Below, piece after piece: positions 40,469 through 48,573 of a stretch of 64,000 nucleotides of DNA (position 1 is its first letter; each line of letters opens with the position of its first letter). The stretch is taken from the NCBI RefSeq assembly GCF_018263855.1, contig NZ_CP073318.1, forward strand, positions 8,494,001 to 8,558,000, written 5' to 3'. Made by a program: the position numbers and the translations under genes. Source of the DNA: Kutzneria sp. CA-103260. Lineage in GTDB: Bacteria; Actinomycetota; Actinomycetes; Mycobacteriales; Pseudonocardiaceae. The notes beneath the pieces are model-generated. The model saw only the letters and a list, made by a program, of their open reading frames with translations, was not told the DNA's origin and made no database searches.

Positions 40469-41668
40469 GTGGTCCTGACGTCCTACGGCCGGGTGACGGC
40501 CCTCCCCGGAGTGCGCACGCTGTTGCTGGTCACCGGGTTGGCTCGCATCCCGCTGGCCGCCTCCGGCGTGACCATCACCCTGCACGTGGTGCTCGGCCTC
40601 GGCCGCGGCTACGGCGAGGCGGGTGTGGTGGCCGCCGCGACCACGATCGGCATGGCGCTGGGCGGCCCGCTGATCGGCCGGCTACTGGACCGCCGCGGCC
40701 TGCGGCAGGTGGTGTTGCTCACCACCGTGGCGACCGGCGTGTTCTGGGCGTCCGCGCCGTGGCTGCCGTTCTGGGGCCTGATCCCGTTAGCCCTGGTCGC
40801 CGGCGTGCTGGCGCTGCCGGTGATGTCGATCGCCCGGCAGGCCATGGCCGCTGTGCTGCCCACGGACGACAGCTACCGCCGGCCGGCGTTCTCGCTGGAC
40901 TCGATCCTGACCGAGTTCTCGTACATGGTCGGCCCGGCCGCCGGCGTGTTCATCACCACGGCGGTGTCCTCGACGGCGGCGATGCTCATCGTCGGCTTGG
41001 CGATCGTGGTCATGGGCGGCTGGCTGTACCTGTTCGACCCGCCGGTGAAGTCCGGCGCGGCCGAGCATCACGAGCACGTGCCGGTGCGGTCGTGGCTGCG
41101 CGGGCCGATGATCGCGGCGCTGGTCATCGCGGCCGCGATGGTGCTGATCATGGCCGGCTCCGAGGTGGCGATCGTGGCCGTGCTGCGGGAGGTCGGCCAG
41201 GTGGACTGGGCCGGGATGGTGATGGCGGTGTGGTGCCTGGCCTCGATCGTCGGCGGCGTCGTGCACGGTGCGGTGTCGCGGCCACTGCCGCTGATCGTGC
41301 TGATCAGCCTGATCGGCGTGCTGACCCTGCCGGTCGGCTTCTTCGGCGGCCAGTGGTGGATGCTCTCGCTGGCCCTGGTGCCCAGCGGCCTGCTGTGCGC
41401 GCCCACCTTCGCGTCCACTTCGGAGGCGGTCACCCGGCTGGCGCCGGAGTCGGTGCGCGGCACGGTGATGGGCGTCTACCAGTCGGCGTTCACCACCGGC
41501 GCGGCGATCGGCGCGCCGCTGATCGGCTACGTGATGGATAACTCCGCGCCAGCGTGGGGTTTCGCCGCCGCCGGCGTGGTCGGCCTGCTGGGCACGGCGG
41601 TCGGGGTGGCGCTGGGTGGCCGCAAGCTCAGCGAGCCTCAGCCGTCCAACTCCCTGAGCGCGTCGTAG
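40469..41668 (+). CDS. MFS transporter
   Basis: A 399-residue major facilitator with about 12 helices. Motif A is GGPLIGRLLDRRGLRQ near residue 65. The substrate is unknown. GTG 40469, without a clear Shine-Dalgarno; TACCTAGT upstream (40450-40457) may be a -10 box for a near-leaderless mRNA. Being divergent from Fur suggests metal or peroxide control (inference). The 3' end overlaps the convergent kinase gene by 31 bp. Confidence 0.88.
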   Translation: MVLTSYGRVTALPGVRTLLLVTGLARIPLAASGVTITLHVVLGLGRGYGEAGVVAAATTIGMALGGPLIGRLLDRRGLRQVVLLTTVATGVFWASAPWLPFWGLIPLALVAGVLALPVMSIARQAMAAVLPTDDSYRRPAFSLDSILTEFSYMVGPAAGVFITTAVSSTAAMLIVGLAIVVMGGWLYLFDPPVKSGAAEHHEHVPVRSWLRGPMIAALVIAAAMVLIMAGSEVAIVAVLREVGQVDWAGMVMAVWCLASIVGGVVHGAVSRPLPLIVLISLIGVLTLPVGFFGGQWWMLSLALVPSGLLCAPTFASTSEAVTRLAPESVRGTVMGVYQSAFTTGAAIGAPLIGYVMDNSAPAWGFAAAGVVGLLGTAVGVALGGRKLSEPQPSNSLSAS

Positions 41669-43089
41669 ATCCGTTCCAGCGCCGGGCGGTTGCGGGCCAT
41701 CCGGCGGCTGGCGAACTCCTCCGGCGCGACCGAGCTGACCGGCGTCACCAGGTCGGCGGCCGCGTCGAGGGCGGGCAGCTCGCCGAGGGCTCGCCAGCCC
41801 AGCAGGCCCGCGCCCACCCCGGAGCCCTCGTTACCCTCCACAAAGGACAGTTCGTGGCCGAAAGCCGCTGCTATCACTGACTTCCACAGTGGACCGCGGA
41901 AGGCCCCGCCGGTGGCGCGGATCTCGTGCACGCTCGTGCCCGCGTCGCGCACGGCGTCCAGCACCAGGGCCAACTGCTGCGCGACGCCCTCGATCATGGC
42001 CCGGGTGATCACGGCCCGGCCGTGTTCCCGGCGCAGCCCGACCAGCACGGCCCGGGGATCGGGATCCCACCAGGGCGCCCGTTCTCCCAGCAGATAAGGC
42101 AAAGCGAGCAGGCCGGCGGCGCCCGGCGGCTCCGCCTCGGCCTCGGCCAGCAGCTCCGTGACCGGCACCCCGAACACCTCGGACGCCCACTGCGCCACCA
42201 CACCGCCGTTGCTGACCGAGCCGCCGAGCACCCACAGACCGTCGGCGAGGGCGTAGCAGAACACGCGCCCCCGATCGTCGACCCCGGGCCGATCCCGGAC
42301 CACGCGCAGCGCGCCACTGGTGCCCAGCGACAACGCCGCCATGCCCGGCCGCACCGCGCCGACGCCCAGGTTGGCCAGCGGGCCGTCGCCGCCGCCGGCG
42401 ATCACCGGCAGGCCGCTGGGCAGCCCGGCGATGCCGGCGGCCAGGGCCAGCGCCTTGGTCGGCTCGACCAGCGTCGGCAGCTGGTCGCGATGCACGCCGG
42501 CGATCGCCAGCGCCGGGCCGTGCCAGGTCAGGTTGTGCATGTCGAACATGCCGGTGCCCGACGCGTTGGAATGCTCGGTGACCAGCCGGCCGGTGAACTT
42601 GGCCAGCACGTAGTCCTTGAGCCCGGCCCATTTCACCGCCCGCCGGCACAGCTCCGGCTCGTGCTCGGTGAACCAGGCCAGCTTGGCCAGCGGGAACGAG
42701 GGATGCACCGGCGCGCCGGTCGCGGCGTGCAGGTCCAGCGCCAGCTCTTCGTCGGCCCGCAAGCGCTTGGCGATGTCCGCGGCCCGGTGATCGGCCCAGC
42801 TCAAGGCCGGGGTGATCGGCTCGCCGTCGCCGTCGAGGGCGAGCAGCGTGTGCATCGCCGAGCTGAACGACAGCGCACGAATGTCGCCTTCAGTGCGCTC
42901 GACGCACTCAGCCAGTGCCTTCGTGGCGGCCGCGAGCACCGCCTGCGGGTCCTGCACGGCCTCGCCGTGCTCGCCGGTCTGGAGCTCGTAGCCCCGCTCG
43001 GCAGTGGCGACCACCCGACCGTCGGGTCGGGTGGCCACCACCTTCGTCGCCGTGGTGCCGAGGTCGACACCCATCACGACCTCGGTCAT
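41638..43089 (-). CDS. FGGY-family carbohydrate kinase (gluconokinase-type)
   Basis: A 483-residue sugar kinase: phosphate-1 motif VVMGVDLGTTATKVVATRPDG at the N-terminus, SFSSAMHTLLALDGDG near 75, SWADHRAADIAKRL (Asp substrate contact), GGGDGPLANLGVGAV near 233, ALSLGTSGALR near 255, ADOS-type RATGGAFRGPLWKSV near 395. The composition fits gluconate/xylulose kinases and gluconate is the better guess. ATG 43089 lies 7 bp downstream of asd on the same strand. Confidence 0.85.
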   Translation of the reverse strand: MTEVVMGVDLGTTATKVVATRPDGRVVATAERGYELQTGEHGEAVQDPQAVLAAATKALAECVERTEGDIRALSFSSAMHTLLALDGDGEPITPALSWADHRAADIAKRLRADEELALDLHAATGAPVHPSFPLAKLAWFTEHEPELCRRAVKWAGLKDYVLAKFTGRLVTEHSNASGTGMFDMHNLTWHGPALAIAGVHRDQLPTLVEPTKALALAAGIAGLPSGLPVIAGGGDGPLANLGVGAVRPGMAALSLGTSGALRVVRDRPGVDDRGRVFCYALADGLWVLGGSVSNGGVVAQWASEVFGVPVTELLAEAEAEPPGAAGLLALPYLLGERAPWWDPDPRAVLVGLRREHGRAVITRAMIEGVAQQLALVLDAVRDAGTSVHEIRATGGAFRGPLWKSVIAAAFGHELSFVEGNEGSGVGAGLLGWRALGELPALDAAADLVTPVSSVAPEEFASRRMARNRPALERIYDALRELDG

Positions 43090-43096
43090 GTCCGCC

Positions 43097-44170
43097 TCAG
43101 TTGAACTCGGGCGCCAGGGTCTCGGCGATCTCGTAGGTGTTCAGCGCGGCCCCCTTGCGGAGGTTGTCGCCGCAGACGAAGAAGTCCAGCGTGTTCGGGA
43201 AGTCCAGCGCCTGCCGCACCCGGCCGACGTAGGTCGGGTCCTCGCCGACCACGTCCGCGGGCGTCGGGAACTTCTTCTGCTCCGGCTCGTCCACCAGCAC
43301 GATCGTCGGCTGCGCGGCGAACAGCTTGTGCGCCTGCTCCACCGTCACCTCGCGCTCGAAGGTCGCGTGCACGGCCAGCGAGTGCGTGGTGATCACCGGG
43401 ACCCGCACGCAGGTGGCCGAGACCTTCAGGTCCGGGATGCCGAGGATCTTGCGGGACTCGTTGCGGACCTTGAGCTCCTCGGAGGTCCAGCCGTCGCCCT
43501 TGTAGGAACCGGCCCAGGGCACCACGTTCAGCGCCAGCGGCGCCGGGAACGGGGAGTCCTCGAAGCCGAGGCCCGCGGCCAGCAACGCCTCGCGCACGTC
43601 GCCCGCCTTGGCGCCGAGCTTCTTGCCGGCGACCACCGCCAGCTCCTCGTACAGGCGGTCGATGCCAGGCGCGCCCGCGCCGGAAACCGCCTGGTACGAG
43701 GCGACAACGAGCTCCTTGAGGCCGAACTCGCGGTGCAGCGCGCCCAGCGCGGCCATCATCGACAGCGTCGTGCAGTTGGGGTTGGCGATGATGCCGCGCG
43801 GCCGCTCGGCGGCCTGGTGCGCGTTCACCTCCGGCACCACCAGCGGCACGTCGTCGTCCATGCGGAACGCGCCGGAGTTGTCCACCGCGATGGCGCCGCG
43901 CTCGGCGGCGATCGGGGCCCACTGCGCCGAGACCTCGTCCGGCACGTCGAACATCGCGATGTCCACGCCGTCGAACACCTCGGGCGCGAGCGCCTGCACG
44001 GTGATCTCCTCGCCGCGCACGGTCAGCTTGCGGCCGGCCGAGCGGGCCGAGGCGATCAGCCGGATCTCGCTCCACGGCACCGTCTCACGGGCGTTGATGA
44101 TCTCGATCATCACGCCGCCGACCGCGCCGGTCGCTCCGACCAGCGCTAGGACAGGTCCGTTGGTGCTCAT
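43097..44170 (-). CDS. asd: Aspartate-semialdehyde dehydrogenase
   Basis: A 357-residue enzyme converting L-aspartyl-4-phosphate to the semialdehyde with NADPH, the second step to Lys, Met, Thr and diaminopimelate. NADP loop VGATGAVGGVMIEI near 12, active-site Cys in IANPNCTTLSMM (about residue 134), and VASYQAVSGAGAPG near 160. ATG 44170 overlaps the ask stop by 4 bp, giving the ask-asd operon order seen in mycobacteria (Rv3709c-Rv3708c). Confidence 0.96.
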   Translation of the reverse strand: MSTNGPVLALVGATGAVGGVMIEIINARETVPWSEIRLIASARSAGRKLTVRGEEITVQALAPEVFDGVDIAMFDVPDEVSAQWAPIAAERGAIAVDNSGAFRMDDDVPLVVPEVNAHQAAERPRGIIANPNCTTLSMMAALGALHREFGLKELVVASYQAVSGAGAPGIDRLYEELAVVAGKKLGAKAGDVREALLAAGLGFEDSPFPAPLALNVVPWAGSYKGDGWTSEELKVRNESRKILGIPDLKVSATCVRVPVITTHSLAVHATFEREVTVEQAHKLFAAQPTIVLVDEPEQKKFPTPADVVGEDPTYVGRVRQALDFPNTLDFFVCGDNLRKGAALNTYEIAETLAPEFN

Positions 44171-45432
44171 CGGCCGCTCCCCGCGTAGACGACGGCCTCT
44201 TCCTCGCCGCCGAGTTCGAAGGCATCGTGCAGGGCGCGGACCGCGTCATCCAACTGGGTATCGCGGCAGATGACCGAGATCCGGATCTCCGAGGTGGAGA
44301 TGATCTCGATGTTCACGCCGGCCGTGGACAGCGCCTCGCAAAAGGTGGCGGTGACGCCGGGGTGCGAGCGCATGCCCGCGCCGATCAGCGAGACCTTGCC
44401 CACGTGGTCGTCGTAGAGCACCTGCGCGTGGCCGATCTCCGGCTTGGCCTTCTCCAGCGCGGCCACCGCCTTCGGGCCGTCGGCCTTGGGCAGCGTGAAG
44501 GTGATGTCGGTGCGGCCGGTCGCGACCTGGGAGACGTTCTGCACGACCATGTCGATGTCGACCTCGGAGTCGGCGACCACGCGGAAGATGCGGGCCGCGA
44601 TGCCCGGGTGGTCGGGCACCGCCGTCACGGTGACCTTGGCCTCCGACCGGTCGTGCGCGACGCCGGTGATGATCGCCTGCTCCACGGGAAGGTCCTCCAT
44701 CGACCCGGTCACCAGCGTGCCCGGCTTGTTGTTGAACGAGGAACGCACACGCAGCGGCACGCCGTAGCGGCGGGCGTACTCGACCGAGCGCAGGTGCAGC
44801 ACCTTCGCGCCGGCCGCCGCCATCTCCAGCATCTCCTCGTAGGTGATCTGGGGCAGGTGCTTGGCGTTGCGCACGATGCGCGGGTCGGCGCTGAACACGC
44901 CGTCCACGTCGGTGTAGATCTCGCAGACGTCGGCCTTGAGCGCCGCGGCCAGCGCGACCGCGGTGGTGTCGGTGCCGCCGCGACCGATCGTGGTGATCTC
45001 CTTGGTGTCCTGGCTGACGCCCTGGAAGCCGGCCACGATCGCGATCGCGCCGTCGGACAGCGCGTCCTGGATCCGGCCCGGCGACACGTCGATGATGCGG
45101 GCGTTGCCGTGCACCGCGGTGGTGATCACGCCGGCCTGCGAGCCGGTGTATGAGCGAGCCTCGAATCCCAAGGCGTGGATGGCCATCGCCACCAGCGACA
45201 TGGAGATCCGCTCGCCGGCGGAGACCAGCATGTCCAGTTCCCGGGCCGGCGGCACCGGGGCCACCTGGGAGGCCAGGTCGAGCAGCTCGTCGGTGGAGTC
45301 ACCCATCGCCGACACCGCCACGACCACGTCGTTGCCGGCCTTGCGGGTGGCGGCGATGCGTTCCGCGACGCGTTTGATCCGCTCGGCACTCTCCAGTGAG
45401 GAACCGCCGTACTTCTGCACGACCAGTGCCAC
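44167..45432 (-). CDS. ask: Aspartate kinase
   Basis: A 421-residue enzyme phosphorylating L-aspartate, the entry and main control point of the aspartate family. Kinase domain motifs: VQKYGGSSL near 4-12, IGRGGTDTTAVALAAAL near 172, EIYTDVDGVFSADPRIV near 193. Two ACT domains (about 265-421) give feedback control by Lys/Thr. GTG 45432 with an AGGAGG site is chosen over the longer frame. In relatives an internal start produces the ACT-only beta subunit; Met residues near EEMLEMAAAGAKVL could serve here. Confidence 0.96.
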   Translation of the reverse strand: MALVVQKYGGSSLESAERIKRVAERIAATRKAGNDVVVAVSAMGDSTDELLDLASQVAPVPPARELDMLVSAGERISMSLVAMAIHALGFEARSYTGSQAGVITTAVHGNARIIDVSPGRIQDALSDGAIAIVAGFQGVSQDTKEITTIGRGGTDTTAVALAAALKADVCEIYTDVDGVFSADPRIVRNAKHLPQITYEEMLEMAAAGAKVLHLRSVEYARRYGVPLRVRSSFNNKPGTLVTGSMEDLPVEQAIITGVAHDRSEAKVTVTAVPDHPGIAARIFRVVADSEVDIDMVVQNVSQVATGRTDITFTLPKADGPKAVAALEKAKPEIGHAQVLYDDHVGKVSLIGAGMRSHPGVTATFCEALSTAGVNIEIISTSEIRISVICRDTQLDDAVRALHDAFELGGEEEAVVYAGSGR

Positions 45433-45522
45433 TGATCGAACCTCCTCGCAGACCGGGCCAGCGCGTGTCCGGACGCAGCGTACCCTCGGTGCGGCGAGCA
45501 CCAGGCCAGACGAAGGGATCCG

Positions 45523-46692
45523 GTGTCAGCCATCACGACGGCCCGGCCCGAGGCCAGTCCCGCCCTGTCGCGGCAGGTCACGTACCTGACCGCGCCCGCC
45601 CTGGTGTTCCTCGGAGTGCGTGCGCTCGGTCTGGTCGTGCTGGCCTGGATGGCCGCGCGCAACGGCCGGTCGATCACCACCGCTCTCACATCCTGGGACG
45701 GACACTGGTTCCTGGGCCTGGCCCAGGGCGGCTACAGCGGCACCGGCACCGACCTCGTCGACGCCCACTTCCAGCACGACCAGAGCAACCTGCTGGCGTT
45801 CTTCCCCGGCTATCCCGCGCTCACCAGCCTCATCGCCCACCTGCCCGGGGCCACGCTGGTCGACGCCGCTTTCGCCGTCACCGTGCTGTCCGGGCTGGCC
45901 TGCTCCTACGGCCTGGTCCGGCTCGGCACGCTGCTGCCCGGCGGCTCCCGGCGGCTCGGACTGGTGCTGGCCGCGCTGTTCGCCGCCTCGCCGATGGCCG
46001 TCGTGCTGTCCATGACCTACTCCGAGGCGCTGTTCTGCGCCTTCGCCGCCTGGTCGCTGGTGTTCGTGCTGGAACGCCGCTGGCTGTGGGCCGGCCTCTG
46101 CTGCGCGCTGGCCGGGCTGGTCCGGCCCACCGCCGCCGCCGTGATCGCCGCCGTCGGACTCGCCGCCGTGATTGCCATCACTCGGCGGGAGGACGGCTGG
46201 CGGCCCTGGGTCGGCGCCCTGCTCGCCCCCGTGGGCCTCGTCGGCTACCTGGCCTGGGTCGGCGTTCGCACCGGCCGCTGGGACGGCTGGTTCGACGTGC
46301 AGCAGCGGGGCTGGGGTTCGCAGTTCGACGGCGGGGCCGCCACCTTCAAGTTCGCCCTCGACGCCCTGGCCTCCGGCCGCTCCGTGCTCGAAGTCCTCAC
46401 GGTCGGCCTCTGCGTCGCCGCCGCCGTTCTTGTTGTCCTGAGCATCCGCCAGCGCGTGCCGTGGCCGCTGATCGCCTACGGCATCGCCGTGCTGATCATG
46501 GACCTCGGCTCCAACGGCCTGATGAACTCCAAGGCCCGGCTCATGCTGCCCGCGTTCGTGCTGCTCATTCCGCTGGCCATGGCCCTGGTCAAACGGCGTC
46601 CGAGCACCGTGTGGATCACCCTGGGCTCCGTGGCCGTGATGAGCGCGTGGTTCGGGGCGTACTCCATCACGGCGTGGCCCTACGCTATTTGA
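45523..46692 (+). CDS. PIG-V-like polytopic mannosyltransferase
   Basis: A 389-residue membrane protein with about 9-10 helices. Early in the sequence the extracytoplasmic loop has TSWDGHWFLGLAQGGYSG, the WD.. W motif of PIG-V/GT-C polyprenyl-phosphate-mannose-dependent transferases, followed by FFPGYPALT and the late NSKARLMLPAF motif. It probably adds mannose to a cell-envelope lipid or glycan. GTG 45523. It is followed 1 bp later by the nitroreductase start, so they are translationally linked. Confidence 0.85.
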   Translation: MSAITTARPEASPALSRQVTYLTAPALVFLGVRALGLVVLAWMAARNGRSITTALTSWDGHWFLGLAQGGYSGTGTDLVDAHFQHDQSNLLAFFPGYPALTSLIAHLPGATLVDAAFAVTVLSGLACSYGLVRLGTLLPGGSRRLGLVLAALFAASPMAVVLSMTYSEALFCAFAAWSLVFVLERRWLWAGLCCALAGLVRPTAAAVIAAVGLAAVIAITRREDGWRPWVGALLAPVGLVGYLAWVGVRTGRWDGWFDVQQRGWGSQFDGGAATFKFALDALASGRSVLEVLTVGLCVAAAVLVVLSIRQRVPWPLIAYGIAVLIMDLGSNGLMNSKARLMLPAFVLLIPLAMALVKRRPSTVWITLGSVAVMSAWFGAYSITAWPYAI

Positions 46693-46693
46693 G

Positions 46694-47254
46694 GTGCATC
46701 CCCTCATCAGCGAGCGGTGGAGCCCCCGGGCCCTCGACCCCGCCGCCAAGATCACCGACGCGCAGCTCGAGTCCCTGTTCGAGGCCGCCCGCTGGGCTGC
46801 TTCCTCCGGCAACACCCAGCCCGCCCGCTGGCTCGTCGGCCGCCGCGGCGACGCCTCGTTCCAGCAGATCTTCGACGCCCTGCGCCCCGGCAACCAGTCC
46901 TGGGCCGGCGCCGCCTCCGCCCTGCTCGTCGGCTGCGTAGTCACCGAGGACGAGACCGGCCGCACCCTGCCCATGCCCGACTACGCCCTGGGCCTGTCCG
47001 CCCAGAACCTCGTGCTCCAGGCCGTCGCCGAGGGCCTCGTCGCCCACCAGATGGGCGGCTTCTCCCGCGAGGCCGTCGCCACGTCCTTCGGGCTGCCCGC
47101 GACCGCCCAGGCCGTGGTGGCCATCGCCGTCGGCACCCTGGGCGCTCCGTCTCTGCTGCCCGAGGACCTGGCCGCCCGCGAGACCGCTCCCCGCGTCCGC
47201 AAACCGTTGTCGGAATTGGTGTTCACCGAGAACTGGGGCTCGGCCGCCTTCTGA
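46694..47254 (+). CDS. Nitroreductase-family flavoprotein
   Basis: A 186-residue nitroreductase fold: ERWSPRALDPAAKITDAQLESLFEAARWAASSGNTQPARW in pieces gives the family FMN-binding start (SPRA.. and WA.SSGNTQPWR-like). ALGLSAQNLVLQAVAEGLVAHQMGGF near 96 contains the second FMN contact, and LPEDLAARE follows. It reduces nitro groups, quinones or ene bonds with NAD(P)H; the substrate is unknown. GTG 46694. Confidence 0.9.
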   Translation: MHPLISERWSPRALDPAAKITDAQLESLFEAARWAASSGNTQPARWLVGRRGDASFQQIFDALRPGNQSWAGAASALLVGCVVTEDETGRTLPMPDYALGLSAQNLVLQAVAEGLVAHQMGGFSREAVATSFGLPATAQAVVAIAVGTLGAPSLLPEDLAARETAPRVRKPLSELVFTENWGSAAF

Positions 47255-47347
47255 ACAGCCCCCACCACTCCCAGGGGGGCGACCCCAAGCCCAGTCTACC
47301 GGCGAAGACGTCTTGTTGATCTTGCGAACGGCCCGCCTGTGGACAAC

Positions 47348-47659
47348 TCAGCCGAGGCGGCGGACCAGTCGCACCACGATGCTGGTGAGGATGAGCCAGA
47401 AGATCGCGGCGATGCCGTAGTCGGCCAGCACGCGGAGCTTGGCGTCGGCGGGCGTGAACAGGTCCCGGAAGGCGAGCGCGAGCGGGTCGGCCCAGGACCG
47501 GACGAACTCGGTGATCGGGTTGTCCGGGTTCGCGCCGAACACCGTCAGCAGCACGTGCGCGACGAGGATCACGGCGATGATCGTGCCGATCCAGCGCAGG
47601 ACGGCGGCGACGACGCCGACCACCCTGCTCCGTGCGTGCGTCTCGGTCTGTTCCGCCAT
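47348..47659 (-). CDS. Small membrane protein, member 1 of a tandem triplet
   Basis: A 103-residue protein with two membrane helices (WIGTIIAVILVAHVLLTVFG and YGIAAIFWLILTSIVVRLV). Conserved core FGANPDNPITEFVRSWADPLALAFRDLF sits between them. The same blocks occur in the next two genes upstream, so this is a local gene triplication. The function is unknown; the layout (two helices, central D-N-P, W and amphipathic helix) is reminiscent of YggT-type proteins. ATG 47659. TGTGGACAA just beyond its stop (47338-47346) is a DnaA-box sequence. Confidence 0.75.
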   Translation of the reverse strand: MAEQTETHARSRVVGVVAAVLRWIGTIIAVILVAHVLLTVFGANPDNPITEFVRSWADPLALAFRDLFTPADAKLRVLADYGIAAIFWLILTSIVVRLVRRLG

Positions 47660-47695
47660 ACGGGGCAGTCTGCCACGCCCGCCGAGCGCCGTCGA

Positions 47696-47992
47696 TCAGC
47701 CGGCGTGGTAGAGCACTCGGGCGATCAGACCAGTCACGACCAGCCAGAACACCGCGGCCAGGCCGAAGTTCAAGATCACGTTCAGGGCTTCGCTGCCGGT
47801 GGCGAACAGATTGCCGAACCACAGCGCCAGCGCGCTCGACCACTGCGAGACCCACACCACCAGGGGGTTGTCCGGGTTGGCTCCGAGCAGGGCGAACAGG
47901 ATGTGCGCGACCAGGATGACCGCCATGATCGTGCCAATGACGCGGACGACCGTCCCGGCCGTCGCCCGGCCGCCGCGAACGTAGGTAGCCAT
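47696..47992 (-). CDS. Small membrane protein, member 2 of a tandem triplet
   Basis: A 98-residue paralog: VIGTIMAVILVAHILFALLG, GANPDNPLVVWVSQWSSALALWFGNLF and FGLAAVFWLVVTGLIARVL. It is closest to member 1 (shared AVILVAH and GANPDNP). ATG 47992, 36 bp upstream of member 1. Confidence 0.75.
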   Translation of the reverse strand: MATYVRGGRATAGTVVRVIGTIMAVILVAHILFALLGANPDNPLVVWVSQWSSALALWFGNLFATGSEALNVILNFGLAAVFWLVVTGLIARVLYHAG

Positions 47993-48078
47993 GACCGACC
48001 TCACCTCGCTCGATAGGTCTGCCACCCGATCGGGTGGCGTCGAGCGGTGAATACCCACGCCGGGTGATCGCTACACGG

Positions 48079-48363
48079 TCACTTCAGCACCCGGGCCAGG
48101 ACGCGGGTCACCAGCAGCCAGAACGCCGCCGCGAGCGCGTACGTGATGATCACACTGGCCGGCGCGCCCGCCGGCTTGATGATGTTGCCCCACCACAGGA
48201 CCAGCAGGTCCGACCAGGTTCTGACCACCGTGAACAGCGGGTTGTCGGCGGTCGAGCCGCTCAACACCAGCAGCATGCGGATGATCATGACCAGGGCGGT
48301 GAGCACGCCGAACAGGTTGATCACGGTGGACAGCACGCCCGTTTTCTTGCGCCCTGACGCCAT
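48079..48363 (-). CDS. Small membrane protein, member 3 of a tandem triplet
   Basis: A 94-residue paralog, the most diverged: VINLFGVLTALVMIIRMLLVLSG, TADNPLFTVVRTWSDLLVLWWGNII and YALAAAFWLLVTRVLARVL. It has a basic N-terminus. ATG 48363. An inverted repeat CCACCCGATCGGGTGG (48021-48036) lies between it and member 2. Confidence 0.72.
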   Translation of the reverse strand: MASGRKKTGVLSTVINLFGVLTALVMIIRMLLVLSGSTADNPLFTVVRTWSDLLVLWWGNIIKPAGAPASVIITYALAAAFWLLVTRVLARVLK

Positions 48364-48444
48364 GTGTCCACCTAACCACAGCCCGGACCCACCCGATCGT
48401 GCCCAGCATGTGGGTACCGGGTTTCACGATCCGGCGATAGCGGT

Positions 48445-48450
48445 TACGCT
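48445..48450 (+). promoter_or_regulatory. Candidate -10 of leuA leader transcript
   Basis: TACGCT at 48445-48450, with TTTCAC 16 bp upstream, sits 7 bp before the GTG of the leader peptide. That would give a leaderless leader mRNA. Confidence 0.45.
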
Positions 48451-48456
48451 CCGCCC

Positions 48457-48498
48457 GTGCGTTTCGCCCTCCTGCTTCGCTGCCGTGGCGGGGTCTGA
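48457..48498 (+). CDS. leuA leader peptide (13 residues, Leu-rich)
   Basis: GTG at 48457 to TGA at 48496-48498 encodes VRFALLLRCRGGV, with three consecutive Leu codons (CTC CTG CTT). It lies 76 bp before leuA, directly after a candidate promoter, and its stop is inside a hairpin (48490-48512). This is the arrangement of ribosome-mediated leucine attenuation known for actinomycete leuA genes. It is too short for standard gene calling. Confidence 0.7.
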   Translation: MRFALLLRCRGGV

Positions 48499-48512
48499 TC
48501 CAGACCGGCCCC
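48490..48512 (+). terminator. Candidate attenuator hairpin in leuA leader
   Basis: GGGGTCTG (48490-48497) pairs with CAGACC (48501-48506) and, past a GG bulge, CCCC (48509-48512). A ribosome stalled at the Leu codons would alter its folding. No U-run follows, so the mechanism could be termination or occlusion of translation. Confidence 0.45.
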
Positions 48513-48573
48513 CCGTCGCGGAGTTCAGCGCTGCCGCCGGTCGAGTCATCCCGGTCAGCAGGAGCAGCTATCC

